From Gammaproteobacteria bacterium (GTDB taxonomy: Bacteria > Pseudomonadota > Gammaproteobacteria > Steroidobacterales > XN24), in contig CP070833.1 of assembly GCA_020341735.1 (NCBI GenBank), forward strand, positions 1,233,403 to 1,271,382: DNA of 37,980 nt, written 5' to 3'. The notes below the pieces were generated by a model. It made no database searches. It was not told where the DNA came from and saw only the letters and a program-made list of their open reading frames with translations. Shown here in pieces: positions 27,371-34,737 of this stretch (position 1 is its first letter; each line of letters starts with the position of its first letter). A program made the position numbers and the translations under genes.

Positions 27371-27972
27371 TCGGATTCCATCAACTGGCGGCCCGCGAGG
27401 GCATGCGAGAGGGTTCCACCATCGACGAATTCCAGCTCCCCTCCCACCGGTACTCCGTGCGCAATCCGAGTCGCGCGAAGACCTCTGGAGCGACACAGCT
27501 CACCGACATAGTGTGCGGTCGCCTCACCCTCCACCGTCGGGTTTGTCGCAACGATAATCTCTGCGATTGGCTCCTCGTCCAGCAACTTCTCAAGTTGATC
27601 CAGACCCAGTTCCTCAGGCCCTATCCCGTCCAATGGAGACAGATGCCCGGTGAGCACAAAATAGCGACCGCTGAATCCGGCAGAATTCTCGACCGCCACG
27701 ACGTCCGCCGGCGTCTCGACGACACAAAGCAATGAAGGGTCACGACTCCCCGACTCGCAGATAGGACAAAGATCCGATTCGGTCAACATACGGCAGCGCG
27801 CGCAATGTCCTACAGATTTCATCGCATCGGACATCGCCCGAGCCAGTTCACCGGCGCCGTTCCGATCCCTCTCCAGCAGATGAAACGCCATTCTCTGCGC
27901 CGACTTCGGCCCTACCCCTGGAAGGCAACGAAGTGCATCGATCAGTCGAGATAACAGGGGGGAATAATTCAC
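27367..27972 (-). CDS. recR: Recombination mediator protein RecR
   Basis: A 201-residue protein of the RecFOR gap-repair pathway that helps load RecA on SSB-coated single-stranded DNA. Visible: a helix-hairpin-helix ([20 protein letters not shown]), a four-Cys zinc finger (Cys57, Cys60, Cys69, Cys72), and a Toprim domain ([15 protein letters not shown] ... [17 protein letters not shown]) with the C-terminal [20 protein letters not shown]. It follows ybaB closely, with ybaB's stop 5 bases upstream of its ATG. The dnaX-ybaB-recR order is the classical operon. It overlaps the rsgA stop by four bases. Confidence 0.97.
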   Translation of the reverse strand: MNYSPLLSRLIDALRCLPGVGPKSAQRMAFHLLERDRNGAGELARAMSDAMKSVGHCARCRMLTESDLCPICESGSRDPSLLCVVETPADVVAVENSAGFSGRYFVLTGHLSPLDGIGPEELGLDQLEKLLDEEPIAEIIVATNPTVEGEATAHYVGELCRSRGLRATRIAHGVPVGGELEFVDGGTLSHALAGRQLMESD

Positions 27973-27976
27973 CGGT

Positions 27977-28300
27977 TCAAAACGGCAGTTTCATGCCGGG
28001 CGGCAGTGCCATACCGGAAGTCAGGCCGGACATTTTTTCCTGGGTCGTTTGTTCTACCCGACGCAATGCGTCGTTGGTGGCCGCGGCGATCAGGTCCTCG
28101 AGCATCTCCCTGTCGTCGCCGATCATGGCGTCATCGATCTTGACTCGCCTGACCTCGTGCCGGCACGTCATGATTACGGATACCATACCGCCGCCGGCCG
28201 ATCCGGTGACCTCCAGGTCACCAAGCTCCTCCTGAGCCTTCTGCATCTCGGCCTGCATCTGCTGGGCCTGTCTCATCAATTGCCCCAAACCACCTTTCAT
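27977..28300 (-). CDS. ybaB: YbaB/EbfC family nucleoid-associated protein
   Basis: A 107-residue dimeric DNA-binding protein of the YbaB/EbfC family. An N-terminal amphipathic helix ([20 protein letters not shown]) is followed by the conserved strands [20 protein letters not shown] and [20 protein letters not shown]. The C-terminus is a flexible Gly/Met/Pro tail. The ATG at 28298-28300 gives the family length; the frame is open to 28522, but that part lies within dnaX. It sits 25 bases after dnaX and 4 bases before recR. Confidence 0.95.
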   Translation of the reverse strand: MKGGLGQLMRQAQQMQAEMQKAQEELGDLEVTGSAGGGMVSVIMTCRHEVRRVKIDDAMIGDDREMLEDLIAAATNDALRRVEQTTQEKMSGLTSGMALPPGMKLPF

Positions 28301-28325
28301 CGCGCCTGCTCCCGGATATGTGTCT

Positions 28326-29930
28326 TCAATGCTTGACGGGTTTGATCGATGCAGGATCGACTGTGGCCCCGAATACTTTCTGAACTGCCAATACATTGGG
28401 ATCGGTCTCGATCGACTTTTCGGCTTCCTGTTGGCGTTCCCGCTCATCGCGGTTGATCCGCTGTGCCGGTGTCTCTGATACCGTTTGCCCTTGCTCGATC
28501 TTGATCCTGATGTCCCTTCCAATTCCCCGACTGACCGCCCGGCGCAGCTTCTCCTGGAGGGTGTCGGTCTGCAGATGCGCCGCAGATTCGTCCAGCACCA
28601 ACCTCAGGACATCGCCCTCCACGGATTCGAACTGGCAGTTGTTCGCAAGCTGTCTCACGGCACCGGTCAATTTCAAGGTCGACAGTGCGGCATCCCAATC
28701 CGCTACTTCTTCGTCACTCAGCAGCTGCCGCGTTTTCGGGGCAGATGATGGTTTCTTGGCCGGCGCAGATCGCGCAACTGACTTCCGCTGAGCTTTTCCC
28801 GACGGCGGCTTCGGTCGACCCGGCGATGGTGGCGCCTGAGCTGCCTCGGCAGGACGGAAAGCCAGCATTCTGAGAAGGATCATTTCGAAACCCGTTCGCG
28901 CGGATGGAGCCAGGTGCAGATCCCGCTTGCCGATCAAGCAGATCTGATAGTAGAGCTGCAGATCCTCCGCGGGAATACTCCCGGCAAGCTCACGCACATC
29001 ATCGCCACTACTGCCAGAATCCGCTATTGATGACTCTGCGATCTGGGCGACGGCAGTCCGCTGGATCAGCATGGCGAGTTCATCGAGGGCCGATGTGTAA
29101 TCGGGCACCATTTCATCCAGTTCGGCCACCGTCGCGAGTAATTCCTCCGCCTGCCCCGCACCAAGCGCTCTTAGCAGCTTGATGGCCGTGCCCTGATCTA
29201 TCGTTCCCAACATGGCGCGCACGTCGCTTTCGGCAAGCTCCCCGCTGCAGTAGGCGGCCGCCTGATCCAGCAGACTCAAGGCATCCCGCATGCTGCCATC
29301 CGCTGCCACGGCGATCTGCTCGAGGGCGCCGGGCTCGGCGCCGATCGACTCCGTCTCTGCCACCCGCTGAAGACGATCACCGATCATGGATACCGGCAAT
29401 CGCTTGAGGTTGAACTGCAGGCAGCGGGACAAGACGGTGACCGGTAGCTTCTGGGGATCCGTCGTGGCGAGTAGAAATTTCACATGCGGCGGCGGTTCCT
29501 CGAGAGTCTTGAGGAGCGCGTTGAAGGAGTGATTCGACAGCATGTGGACTTCGTCGATCAGGTATACCTTGTAGCGGCCCACAGACGGCGCATACTGGAC
29601 GTTATCCAGTAGCTCCCTGGTGTCGTCCACTTTTGTCCGTGATGCGGCGTCAACCTCGATCAGATCGACGAACCTGCCCGAGTCGATCTCTACGCAGGCG
29701 CCACAGGTCCCGCATGGCGTGGAACTCACTCCCGCCTCGCAGTTCAGACACTTGGCCAGAATCCGGGCGATCGTCGTCTTCCCTACTCCGCGTGTCCCGG
29801 TAAAAAGGTAGGCGTGATGGAGACGCTCGTCATCCAGGGCGTTGACGAGCGCCTTGACCACGTGCTCCTGACCGACCAGGTCGGAGAATGTCCCGGGGCG
29901 CCAAGTGCGGGCCAGCGCCTGATAGCTCAT
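28326..29930 (-). CDS. dnaX: DNA polymerase III subunits gamma/tau
   Basis: The clamp-loader ATPase of DNA polymerase III. At 534 residues it is shorter than E. coli tau (643). Order: the N-terminal block [20 protein letters not shown], Walker [10 protein letters not shown] at 45-53, a zinc module (Cys64, Cys73, Cys76, Cys79), Walker B LIDEVHML, the sensor/SRC region [12 protein letters not shown], the lid and collar domains to about residue 365, a Pro/Lys/Ser-rich linker (about 370-405), then a tau C-terminal domain. The E. coli slippery sequence A_AAA_AAG is absent, but an in-phase G_GGA_AAA lies in the linker (see 28794-28800). It is downstream of the 4.5S RNA gene and first in the dnaX-ybaB-recR operon. 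Confidence 0.96.
   Translation of the reverse strand: MSYQALARTWRPGTFSDLVGQEHVVKALVNALDDERLHHAYLFTGTRGVGKTTIARILAKCLNCEAGVSSTPCGTCGACVEIDSGRFVDLIEVDAASRTKVDDTRELLDNVQYAPSVGRYKVYLIDEVHMLSNHSFNALLKTLEEPPPHVKFLLATTDPQKLPVTVLSRCLQFNLKRLPVSMIGDRLQRVAETESIGAEPGALEQIAVAADGSMRDALSLLDQAAAYCSGELAESDVRAMLGTIDQGTAIKLLRALGAGQAEELLATVAELDEMVPDYTSALDELAMLIQRTAVAQIAESSIADSGSSGDDVRELAGSIPAEDLQLYYQICLIGKRDLHLAPSARTGFEMILLRMLAFRPAEAAQAPPSPGRPKPPSGKAQRKSVARSAPAKKPSSAPKTRQLLSDEEVADWDAALSTLKLTGAVRQLANNCQFESVEGDVLRLVLDESAAHLQTDTLQEKLRRAVSRGIGRDIRIKIEQGQTVSETPAQRINRDERERQQEAEKSIETDPNVLAVQKVFGATVDPASIKPVKH
28794..28800 (-). promoter_or_regulatory. Candidate -1 frameshift heptamer in dnaX
   Basis: On the minus strand the heptamer reads G GGA AAA in the X_XXY_YYZ phase relative to dnaX codons 378-379. 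A -1 slip would add 26 codons and end at the TGA at 28714-28716, giving a product of about 405 residues, close to E. coli gamma (431). A short GCGC/GCGC stem lies about 28 bases downstream. There is no evident upstream Shine-Dalgarno-like stimulator. Phase and product length are seen in sequence; function is inferred. Confidence 0.3.
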
Positions 29931-30019
29931 TCGTGCTCCCGCGTTCGAATCAAGCTGAGGAGTTTACCATCCGAGGATGCCGGAACAGGCCCGGCAACGT
30001 CCGAATACAACTTGTAGAT

Positions 30020-30134
30020 GGGGGCGGCCCGTACCAGCCTGATCCCGGCACCCGGCATCTCCGCTACCGCTGCTCCCTTCCGGGCCTGACGGGGTTCACG
30101 GTTAGCCGTCGCGGGAGGACCGGCACGGACCACC
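30020..30134 (-). ncRNA. ffs: 4.5S RNA, the RNA of the signal recognition particle (small bacterial type)
   Basis: The minus strand holds the hallmark core of bacterial SRP RNA: GTCAGGCCCGGAAGGGAGCAGC (shown here split as GTCAGGCC, CGGAAGGG and AGCAGC), with the GGAA tetraloop and the asymmetric AGCAG loop, followed by the return strand GGTGCCGGGATCAGGCTGG. The ends pair perfectly over ten bases: GGTGGTCCGT at 30125-30134 with ACGGGCCGCC at 30023-30032. The overall length of about 115 matches E. coli 4.5S RNA. It binds Ffh to target inner-membrane proteins. Placement just upstream of dnaX on the same strand is common in gammaproteobacteria. The exact ends are estimated from the closing stem. 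Confidence 0.93.
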
Positions 30135-30465
30135 ATCGATTGTCCTCTCGCTGCCTCAGCCCCCAGATGGAGATGCCCAAGGGCAGCGAGAGGGCCAGGG
30201 ATTTTATCAGAAACGGATAGCGCGTCGTCTTGAACCCGTCGCCTGTCGCCGATCAGGATTCCGGTTCTAACATCGCGGCGGCAGGCCTCGCCGCGACCCA
30301 GCCAGGGAAACTGGCCAATATAAGAATAAAATACATTACGAATATTCTATAACTTATTGTTTATATGTATTTATTGTTCGGATATAAACGCTCCTCACGG
30401 CTGTCACCAACCAGGGCCATCGTCCCAATTGAGCGTGTCACCTGCCCACGTGACCCCTGGTCCCC
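30135..30465. other. Non-coding gap with AT-rich island between core and accessory regions
   Basis: No gene is supported here. It holds the 12-base inverted repeat beside ffs, a small hairpin with arms GCCAG/CTGGC at 30301-30315, and a strikingly AT-rich stretch at about 30316-30388 containing the palindrome GAATATTC (30340-30347) in an otherwise GC-rich neighbourhood. Candidate -10 boxes for ffs on the minus strand are GACAAT (30139-30144) and TAAAAT (30201-30206); neither has a good -35. No U-rich terminator for the deacetylase gene was found. Confidence 0.45.
30144..30193. repeat. 12-base perfect inverted repeat just upstream of the 4.5S RNA
   Basis: CCTCTCGCTGCC (30144-30155) and GGCAGCGAGAGG (30182-30193) are exact reverse complements separated by 26 bases. 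The proximal arm ends about 10 bases before the predicted 5' end of the 4.5S RNA. It could be a hairpin in a longer precursor, a processing signal or a regulatory site in the ffs promoter. Confidence 0.5.
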
Positions 30466-31869
30466 CTATGGATAGCTGAATTCCCCGTCGGCGCGACGCC
30501 ACAATTGAGACCGATCCTCCGGCCGGTAGACAAAAAAGAGTTCGTTGGTCCTTACCGCACGACGAAAATAGCTGTAAGTCCCCAGTGGATTACGGACAAG
30601 TTCATTGATAGCAGCGCCGGCATATCCAAGAAATCGCTCGCCAGGACCTCCCCAGACGCTGCGTGGGGCAGCTCGCAGATCGTGCATCGCTTCCAGTGCA
30701 AAGAGCTTGTCCTGGCGTTTTCGGGCATTCAGATCGAACGAGAAGACGCCACCAAATCGCGTCTGCTCATCGAACCACGGAGGCAGGGTCACGGCCGAAT
30801 CAGTGGGTCCGAACGGGTAGTGCTCGCTAAGAACGTGATGGTTCGTGTATAGCAGCAACACCTCCTGATGCTGCCCCGCGCCTTCCAGGGCTTCCAGCAA
30901 GGCGATCGTAGTGAACTGATGATCTGCCGATGCGTCGAGCGCCGGGTGTGGAGCAATAATGACGCTCGGTCGTACGGTCTGCAGAAGAGATCTGAGATCG
31001 CTGACCAGGCTCTCCCAGGTGGCTTGTGCACGCCGTTGACCGATCAGATTGGAAATAGCCCCGCTCCGGAAAAGATTCGGATCCTGCGATGTGTTCGCAG
31101 GAGCCTGGCCACTCTGATCACGGGATTCGTAGAGTCCCTGTAGGGAGTGGTTCCAGTATCCAAGATTAGCGATCCGGTCCGGCTGAACCTCGCCCCAGGT
31201 CGGCACGACCAGGCTGTCCCACGCCCGGACCCTTCCGCGCAGCGCATCCTGAGCCGATTCCGCCTCCTCGAGATGAGCATAGCGACCGTCCACATAGTTA
31301 CCGGGTGAGACCGTGACGATGTAGGAATCATGACTGGAGTACAGGCCGAATGCGGCGATCTCTGCATCGTCCGGGTGTGGCGCGATAACAAGAACCCTGG
31401 CACTAGACATCTCAGGACCCGAAAACAGCAGGAGTTCGGCGCCCTGATCAGGCCAGCGCAGGTGGATGCCAATCAGCGATACTGATTGCCCCGCCTTGGC
31501 AAGATCTGAACTTAACAGAACATAGCGAAGCCCCCTCGCACCCCTTTCAAATACTTGCTCGCCCCCCGTTCGTCCGGCCCGAACCTCGATCGAGGGTTCT
31601 ATCCAGTATCCGGGCACCGTCGCTGCGACTCTGATCGGTAGCAGAGCCGTGTCCCAATCTGTGTCCACCTCAGGGAGGGTGAAGCCTTTCTGGGTTATCA
31701 GAAGTGACGCCCTGCTGGCAGAACCCGCCTGGAACGCGTAACTGTAATCCCGCCCCACGTCATACCAGTAAAGGTCATGACGCCTCTTGAATTCGAGCGA
31801 CACGAAAACCACCGCCACGATCGCCAGCAAAGACAGCGGCCCCAGAGGAAAGCCTCTGTTTCTCATCAT
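30466..31869 (-). CDS. Membrane-anchored PIG-L family deacetylase
   Basis: A 467-residue protein. An N-terminal helix (about residues 9-26, LGPLSLLAIVAVVFVSLEF) acts as membrane anchor or uncleaved signal. About 125 residues of beta-rich sequence of unknown function precede the catalytic domain. The PIG-L zinc motif APHPDDAEI (His165, Asp167, Asp168) and the second motif PHPALDASADHQF (about 307-319, with the HPxxDxxxDH pattern) are both intact. PIG-L/LmbE enzymes remove N-acetyl groups from GlcNAc-containing substrates such as glycolipids or glycan intermediates. The periplasmic orientation and the neighbouring GMC oxidoreductase suggest action on an exported carbohydrate; substrate is unknown. 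It lies 182 bases after the GMC gene on the same strand, with a hairpin between them. Confidence 0.88.
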   Translation of the reverse strand: MMRNRGFPLGPLSLLAIVAVVFVSLEFKRRHDLYWYDVGRDYSYAFQAGSASRASLLITQKGFTLPEVDTDWDTALLPIRVAATVPGYWIEPSIEVRAGRTGGEQVFERGARGLRYVLLSSDLAKAGQSVSLIGIHLRWPDQGAELLLFSGPEMSSARVLVIAPHPDDAEIAAFGLYSSHDSYIVTVSPGNYVDGRYAHLEEAESAQDALRGRVRAWDSLVVPTWGEVQPDRIANLGYWNHSLQGLYESRDQSGQAPANTSQDPNLFRSGAISNLIGQRRAQATWESLVSDLRSLLQTVRPSVIIAPHPALDASADHQFTTIALLEALEGAGQHQEVLLLYTNHHVLSEHYPFGPTDSAVTLPPWFDEQTRFGGVFSFDLNARKRQDKLFALEAMHDLRAAPRSVWGGPGERFLGYAGAAINELVRNPLGTYSYFRRAVRTNELFFVYRPEDRSQLWRRADGEFSYP

Positions 31870-31908
31870 CGACTTGGTCCGGCCATCAAGTTCACCCGCT
31901 TATCCTGC

Positions 31909-31925
31909 TTCGGGAAACTCCCGAA
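31909..31925. repeat. Short perfect hairpin in the leader of the deacetylase gene
   Basis: TTCGGGA (31909-31915) and TCCCGAA (31919-31925) are exact reverse complements around a 3-base loop. It sits 40 bases upstream of the PIG-L start in the 182-base gap after the GMC gene. There is no T-run on either side, so it is not a standard terminator. It may stabilise a cleaved mRNA end or attenuate read-through. Confidence 0.45.
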
Positions 31926-32051
31926 CCATCGCCACCGCTTAGCCTCCATCTGGTACACAGACATACACAGTCCAGCCAACGCATGCACCCTGCATATTCG
32001 CCAGCTGAAGGGCAGCTTCCCACTGCACCCGAATGATGAGCGGGGACAGGC

Positions 32052-33638
32052 TCATGACTCCCGCAGGCGATCTGATTTAGCCAAGACTTTCAAATGATCA
32101 GCCAATCGGATTGCCAGCGCAGCAATCGTGAGCGTAGGGTTGGCGTAGCCGCAGGTCGGGAATACCGAGCTGCTTGCGACGTAGAGGTTGGAGGTCCCGA
32201 ATACTTTGCAATTCGTATCTACGACCCCTTGCCCCGGACTATCGCTCATTCTCGTGGTCCCCATGTGATGGCCAAACCAACTGAGATTCCTGCTCCAGCG
32301 ATCATCGTTCTCGAGGAGTAATTGATTGATCTGGACACGCCCTACGCCCAACCGGCCGAACTCCTGAGCCACGAGATTTACGGTCTCTTCGACAGTAACA
32401 CGTTCCAACTCGCCTACGCTCCAGTCGAGGCGGACACGAGGCATGCCAAGTTCGTCACGATCGGACGTGAGGGTAATGCGATTGTCAGGATTCGGAGCCA
32501 CTTCAGTCCTAGCGATCAGGCCAAATCCCCTGATCTTTCCGTCGGTCGCGCGCAGGTACGACTCCCTGAGTACGTCATCGAGATCACGCAACACAGTCGC
32601 GATATGCGCGCCTGCATTGTCAGGCCACTGCCAGTGTTCCAGAGCGCGTGACAGCTTCAGAGCGGAGTCCATTCCGGCGCTTGGCTCATGATAGAGAGGA
32701 CCGTGAAACGCCACGCTGCAGTTCAGGATTCCGAGTCGCCGTTGCGCATCAGCGCTGGGACCCAGGCCCACCACGATATTCCGCGATTCGAATTCTTTCT
32801 CATAATAGGGGCGAAAGTCTTCAGCCGCCGTGGTGAAAATCACGCCACCCGCGTCGGGATGCGGATGTTCCATGAAGTACCGACCGACAAGTCCCTCCGT
32901 GTTGCCGAGGCCGCCAGGCGCTTCCTGACCAGACGTCAGCAGTAGACGGGTTGTCTCGATGCCCCCGCAGGCGAGCACATAGGCCGCAGCGGAAACCCGT
33001 GCCTCCCGGCCATTGAGGTCGCGCAGAGTTACGCCCGATATCGATGATCCGTCCGGATCGACAGAGACCTTAGTGACGTTCGCATACAGCAGGACGCGGA
33101 CATTCTCTGATTTACGCAATTGGTCGACATAAACGGGCCCGAACTCGGTTGGTGGGCTGATTTGCCACATCCTGTGGGCAAGCTTGTCGGGATCCAGGGA
33201 GAAAACCGGAGTGCTTCCAAAATCCCACTCCTCGACCTGATAGCGATATCGGTCGATCTCAAAAAGAGACTGCGCCCTGCGATAGAAGGGGTCGATGTCT
33301 TCTTTGGAAATTGGCCAACCACTGTTGGGTACCCACGGGCGCGACTCGAAGTCCTGCTCATCCAATGGAGCGCACCACCCACCCCACACATAGCTGGTGC
33401 CCCCGAACAGGCGGAATCGTGACTTATGAAGAGAGAAATCCCCTCGTTCGTTCACGCCTCGATAAAGATTCTGAGTTTCCTTGTCGAACTCCAGTCCACC
33501 GCTCTCGACAAGGAGGACTGACAAGCCGGTGCCGGTCAGTTCCCTGGCGATCGTAATACCCGCCGGCCCGCCGCCAATAATGCAGACATCCGCCGCCAGT
33601 TGGCTTCCGGATTGTATTTCGGCGAAGCGCGCGAGCAT
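32052..33638 (-). CDS. GMC-family FAD-dependent oxidoreductase
   Basis: A 528-residue glucose-methanol-choline flavoprotein. N-terminal Rossmann fold with CIIGGGPAGITIARE (Gly22-Gly27 region) and the ESGG ribose-binding end of the second strand; FGGTSYVWGGWCAPL is the usual FAD-contact block. The C-terminal substrate domain has GHHMGTTRM (His457/His458) and NLYVASSSVFPTCGYANPTL (Asn500), the conserved catalytic His/Asn region. Such enzymes oxidise an alcohol group on sugars or other small molecules. It has no signal peptide. It starts three bases after the Tat-signal small gene, resembling gluconate- or fructose-dehydrogenase systems in which a small Tat subunit carries the folded flavoprotein across the membrane. 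Substrate unknown. Confidence 0.9.
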   Translation of the reverse strand: MLARFAEIQSGSQLAADVCIIGGGPAGITIARELTGTGLSVLLVESGGLEFDKETQNLYRGVNERGDFSLHKSRFRLFGGTSYVWGGWCAPLDEQDFESRPWVPNSGWPISKEDIDPFYRRAQSLFEIDRYRYQVEEWDFGSTPVFSLDPDKLAHRMWQISPPTEFGPVYVDQLRKSENVRVLLYANVTKVSVDPDGSSISGVTLRDLNGREARVSAAAYVLACGGIETTRLLLTSGQEAPGGLGNTEGLVGRYFMEHPHPDAGGVIFTTAAEDFRPYYEKEFESRNIVVGLGPSADAQRRLGILNCSVAFHGPLYHEPSAGMDSALKLSRALEHWQWPDNAGAHIATVLRDLDDVLRESYLRATDGKIRGFGLIARTEVAPNPDNRITLTSDRDELGMPRVRLDWSVGELERVTVEETVNLVAQEFGRLGVGRVQINQLLLENDDRWSRNLSWFGHHMGTTRMSDSPGQGVVDTNCKVFGTSNLYVASSSVFPTCGYANPTLTIAALAIRLADHLKVLAKSDRLRES

Positions 33639-33641
33639 ATG

Positions 33642-34052
33642 TCAGGCAGGGAAGGAAAGTGCCGCGAGAGCAAATAACCTCGCCTCACTTCTTGCGAGCA
33701 GCCATCCGTCGATCTCTACCAGGTCGCCGCGGCAAAAGTCGTCATGACGTAACGACCGCAGCCTGACCAGCAACGCCTGTGCCGGCACGCCAGCTGACAT
33801 CGACAGGTCACCACAGACTTGGCCGGCCAGCCACTGACGCGAGGCCTCCCCGGGTTCCTGAGCCAGATAGCGATGTCCAATCGCGACCTGGTGATCGATT
33901 GAGTCATTGAAAACTCGGCGCAGCGCCGATGCGATCCCGTCACTTCGAAAGGGCGACTTCGGCCAGGCCACAATGGCGACCGGAAGTGATACGAGGCCAG
34001 CCAGAAGACGGCGTCGTGCCTTACAAAATTGGCGCCTGCCAAAATGGATCAT
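33642..34052 (-). CDS. Small Tat-signal protein, probable partner subunit of the GMC oxidoreductase
   Basis: A 136-residue protein starting MIHFGRRQFCKARRRLLAGL. RRQFCK fits the twin-arginine pattern (RRxFxK), and LLAGLVSLPVAIVAW is the hydrophobic core. The mature part is helical and ends DDFCRGDLVEIDGWLLARSEARLFALAAL, a motif-like tail I associate with small subunits of sugar or alcohol dehydrogenases, without certainty. It lies immediately before the GMC gene (three-base gap), so a secreted two-subunit complex is likely. The ATG at 34050-34052 follows GGAG at short spacing and overlaps, as ATGA, the stop of a degenerate SGNH hydrolase frame, evidence of an ancestral coupled operon. Confidence 0.7.
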   Translation of the reverse strand: MIHFGRRQFCKARRRLLAGLVSLPVAIVAWPKSPFRSDGIASALRRVFNDSIDHQVAIGHRYLAQEPGEASRQWLAGQVCGDLSMSAGVPAQALLVRLRSLRHDDFCRGDLVEIDGWLLARSEARLFALAALSFPA

Positions 34053-34446
34053 GGTGCTCCGCTCACACTTGTTATGCCGGCGTTGTCAATCCAGCCAAGC
34101 TGTGACAGCCTGCCCGCAGCGCCAGCTGCGTGCAGTTCGACACCGTTGCGATTGACGTGCATCGTGTCTTGTCTGTGCATCCGTGTATTGGCATGCAGTT
34201 CACGCTATCAAAGGGTTACGGTTTTCCAGCCTCAGAACCAACATTGCCGATATCGTTGACACAAATGGTGTAGACCAGGATGTCAGGTGACAAATGTATC
34301 ACTTGCTGCCTCAGTCGTAAGTAGGCCTTGTTCATTTCAGGGCCACTAATACCGAAATTCGACAACTCAATGTTACTGTCCAGCCAGCTATCCGATGTGT
34401 ATTGGCCACGTTTGAGACCTACAGTTTCGTCAGATTGACCGAGAAT
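34049..34446 (-). pseudogene. Decayed SGNH/GDSL-type hydrolase
   Basis: Two minus-strand fragments carry the blocks of an SGNH hydrolase in different frames. Fragment one (34446 to 34216) begins ILGQSDETVG (degenerate block I, GDS changed to GQS), then NFGISGPEMNKAYLRLRQQV (block II Gly), LSPDILVYTICVNDIGN (block III Asn) and ends at TAA. Fragment two (34204 to 34049) contains QDTMHVNRNGVELHAAG (block V, D-x-x-H) and ends GWIDNAGITSVSGAP-TGA. The roughly 100 or more residues that normally separate blocks III and V are missing. A TAG interrupts the frame just before block I, and no start codon is available. The final TGA overlaps the ATG of the next gene. It once probably encoded an esterase or O-acyl hydrolase of the same surface-glycan locus. 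Confidence 0.7.
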
Positions 34447-34737
34447 CTATGTGAAACTGATCTCAGACTTGGCGAATCGGTTGGTTTACTCTTCGCTCAT
34501 GCACGGGAGCGAACAGCTGCCGACACAGTAGTAGCATAACGAAGGAAGACATTGTCGGATGGTCGGCCGGCGGCGACGCCATCAGGCAGCCAGCAGGGCA
34601 GCGTGATTCGGTCATGTCAGCTGTGCTTAGCGCGAGTTGGGCAAGGCGCCTTACAATCCTCTCCCCGGACGAGAGCCTCTGGGAAATCGAACGGTCGTCA
34701 TTACTATGATCAATGCGCGCGGCTCAGGAAACTCACG
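34447..34737. other. Leader region between the SGNH relic and the glycosyltransferase
   Basis: No intact gene is supported. The left part (to about 34500) may hold further remnants of the SGNH gene: minus-strand SLRSVSHR runs towards block I in another frame. The plus-strand glycosyltransferase frame is open from TTG 34552 (AAGGA at 34542-34546), but the 62 added residues are Ser/Arg/Gly-rich and lack hydrophobic structure. No convincing promoter was found. Confidence 0.35.

Noticed and set aside
34552..34737. TTG start of the glycosyltransferase at 34552
   Set aside because: It has an AAGGA site, but the added 62 residues look non-coding; GTG 34738 with AGGAA is simpler. Kept as an alternative in the gene entry.
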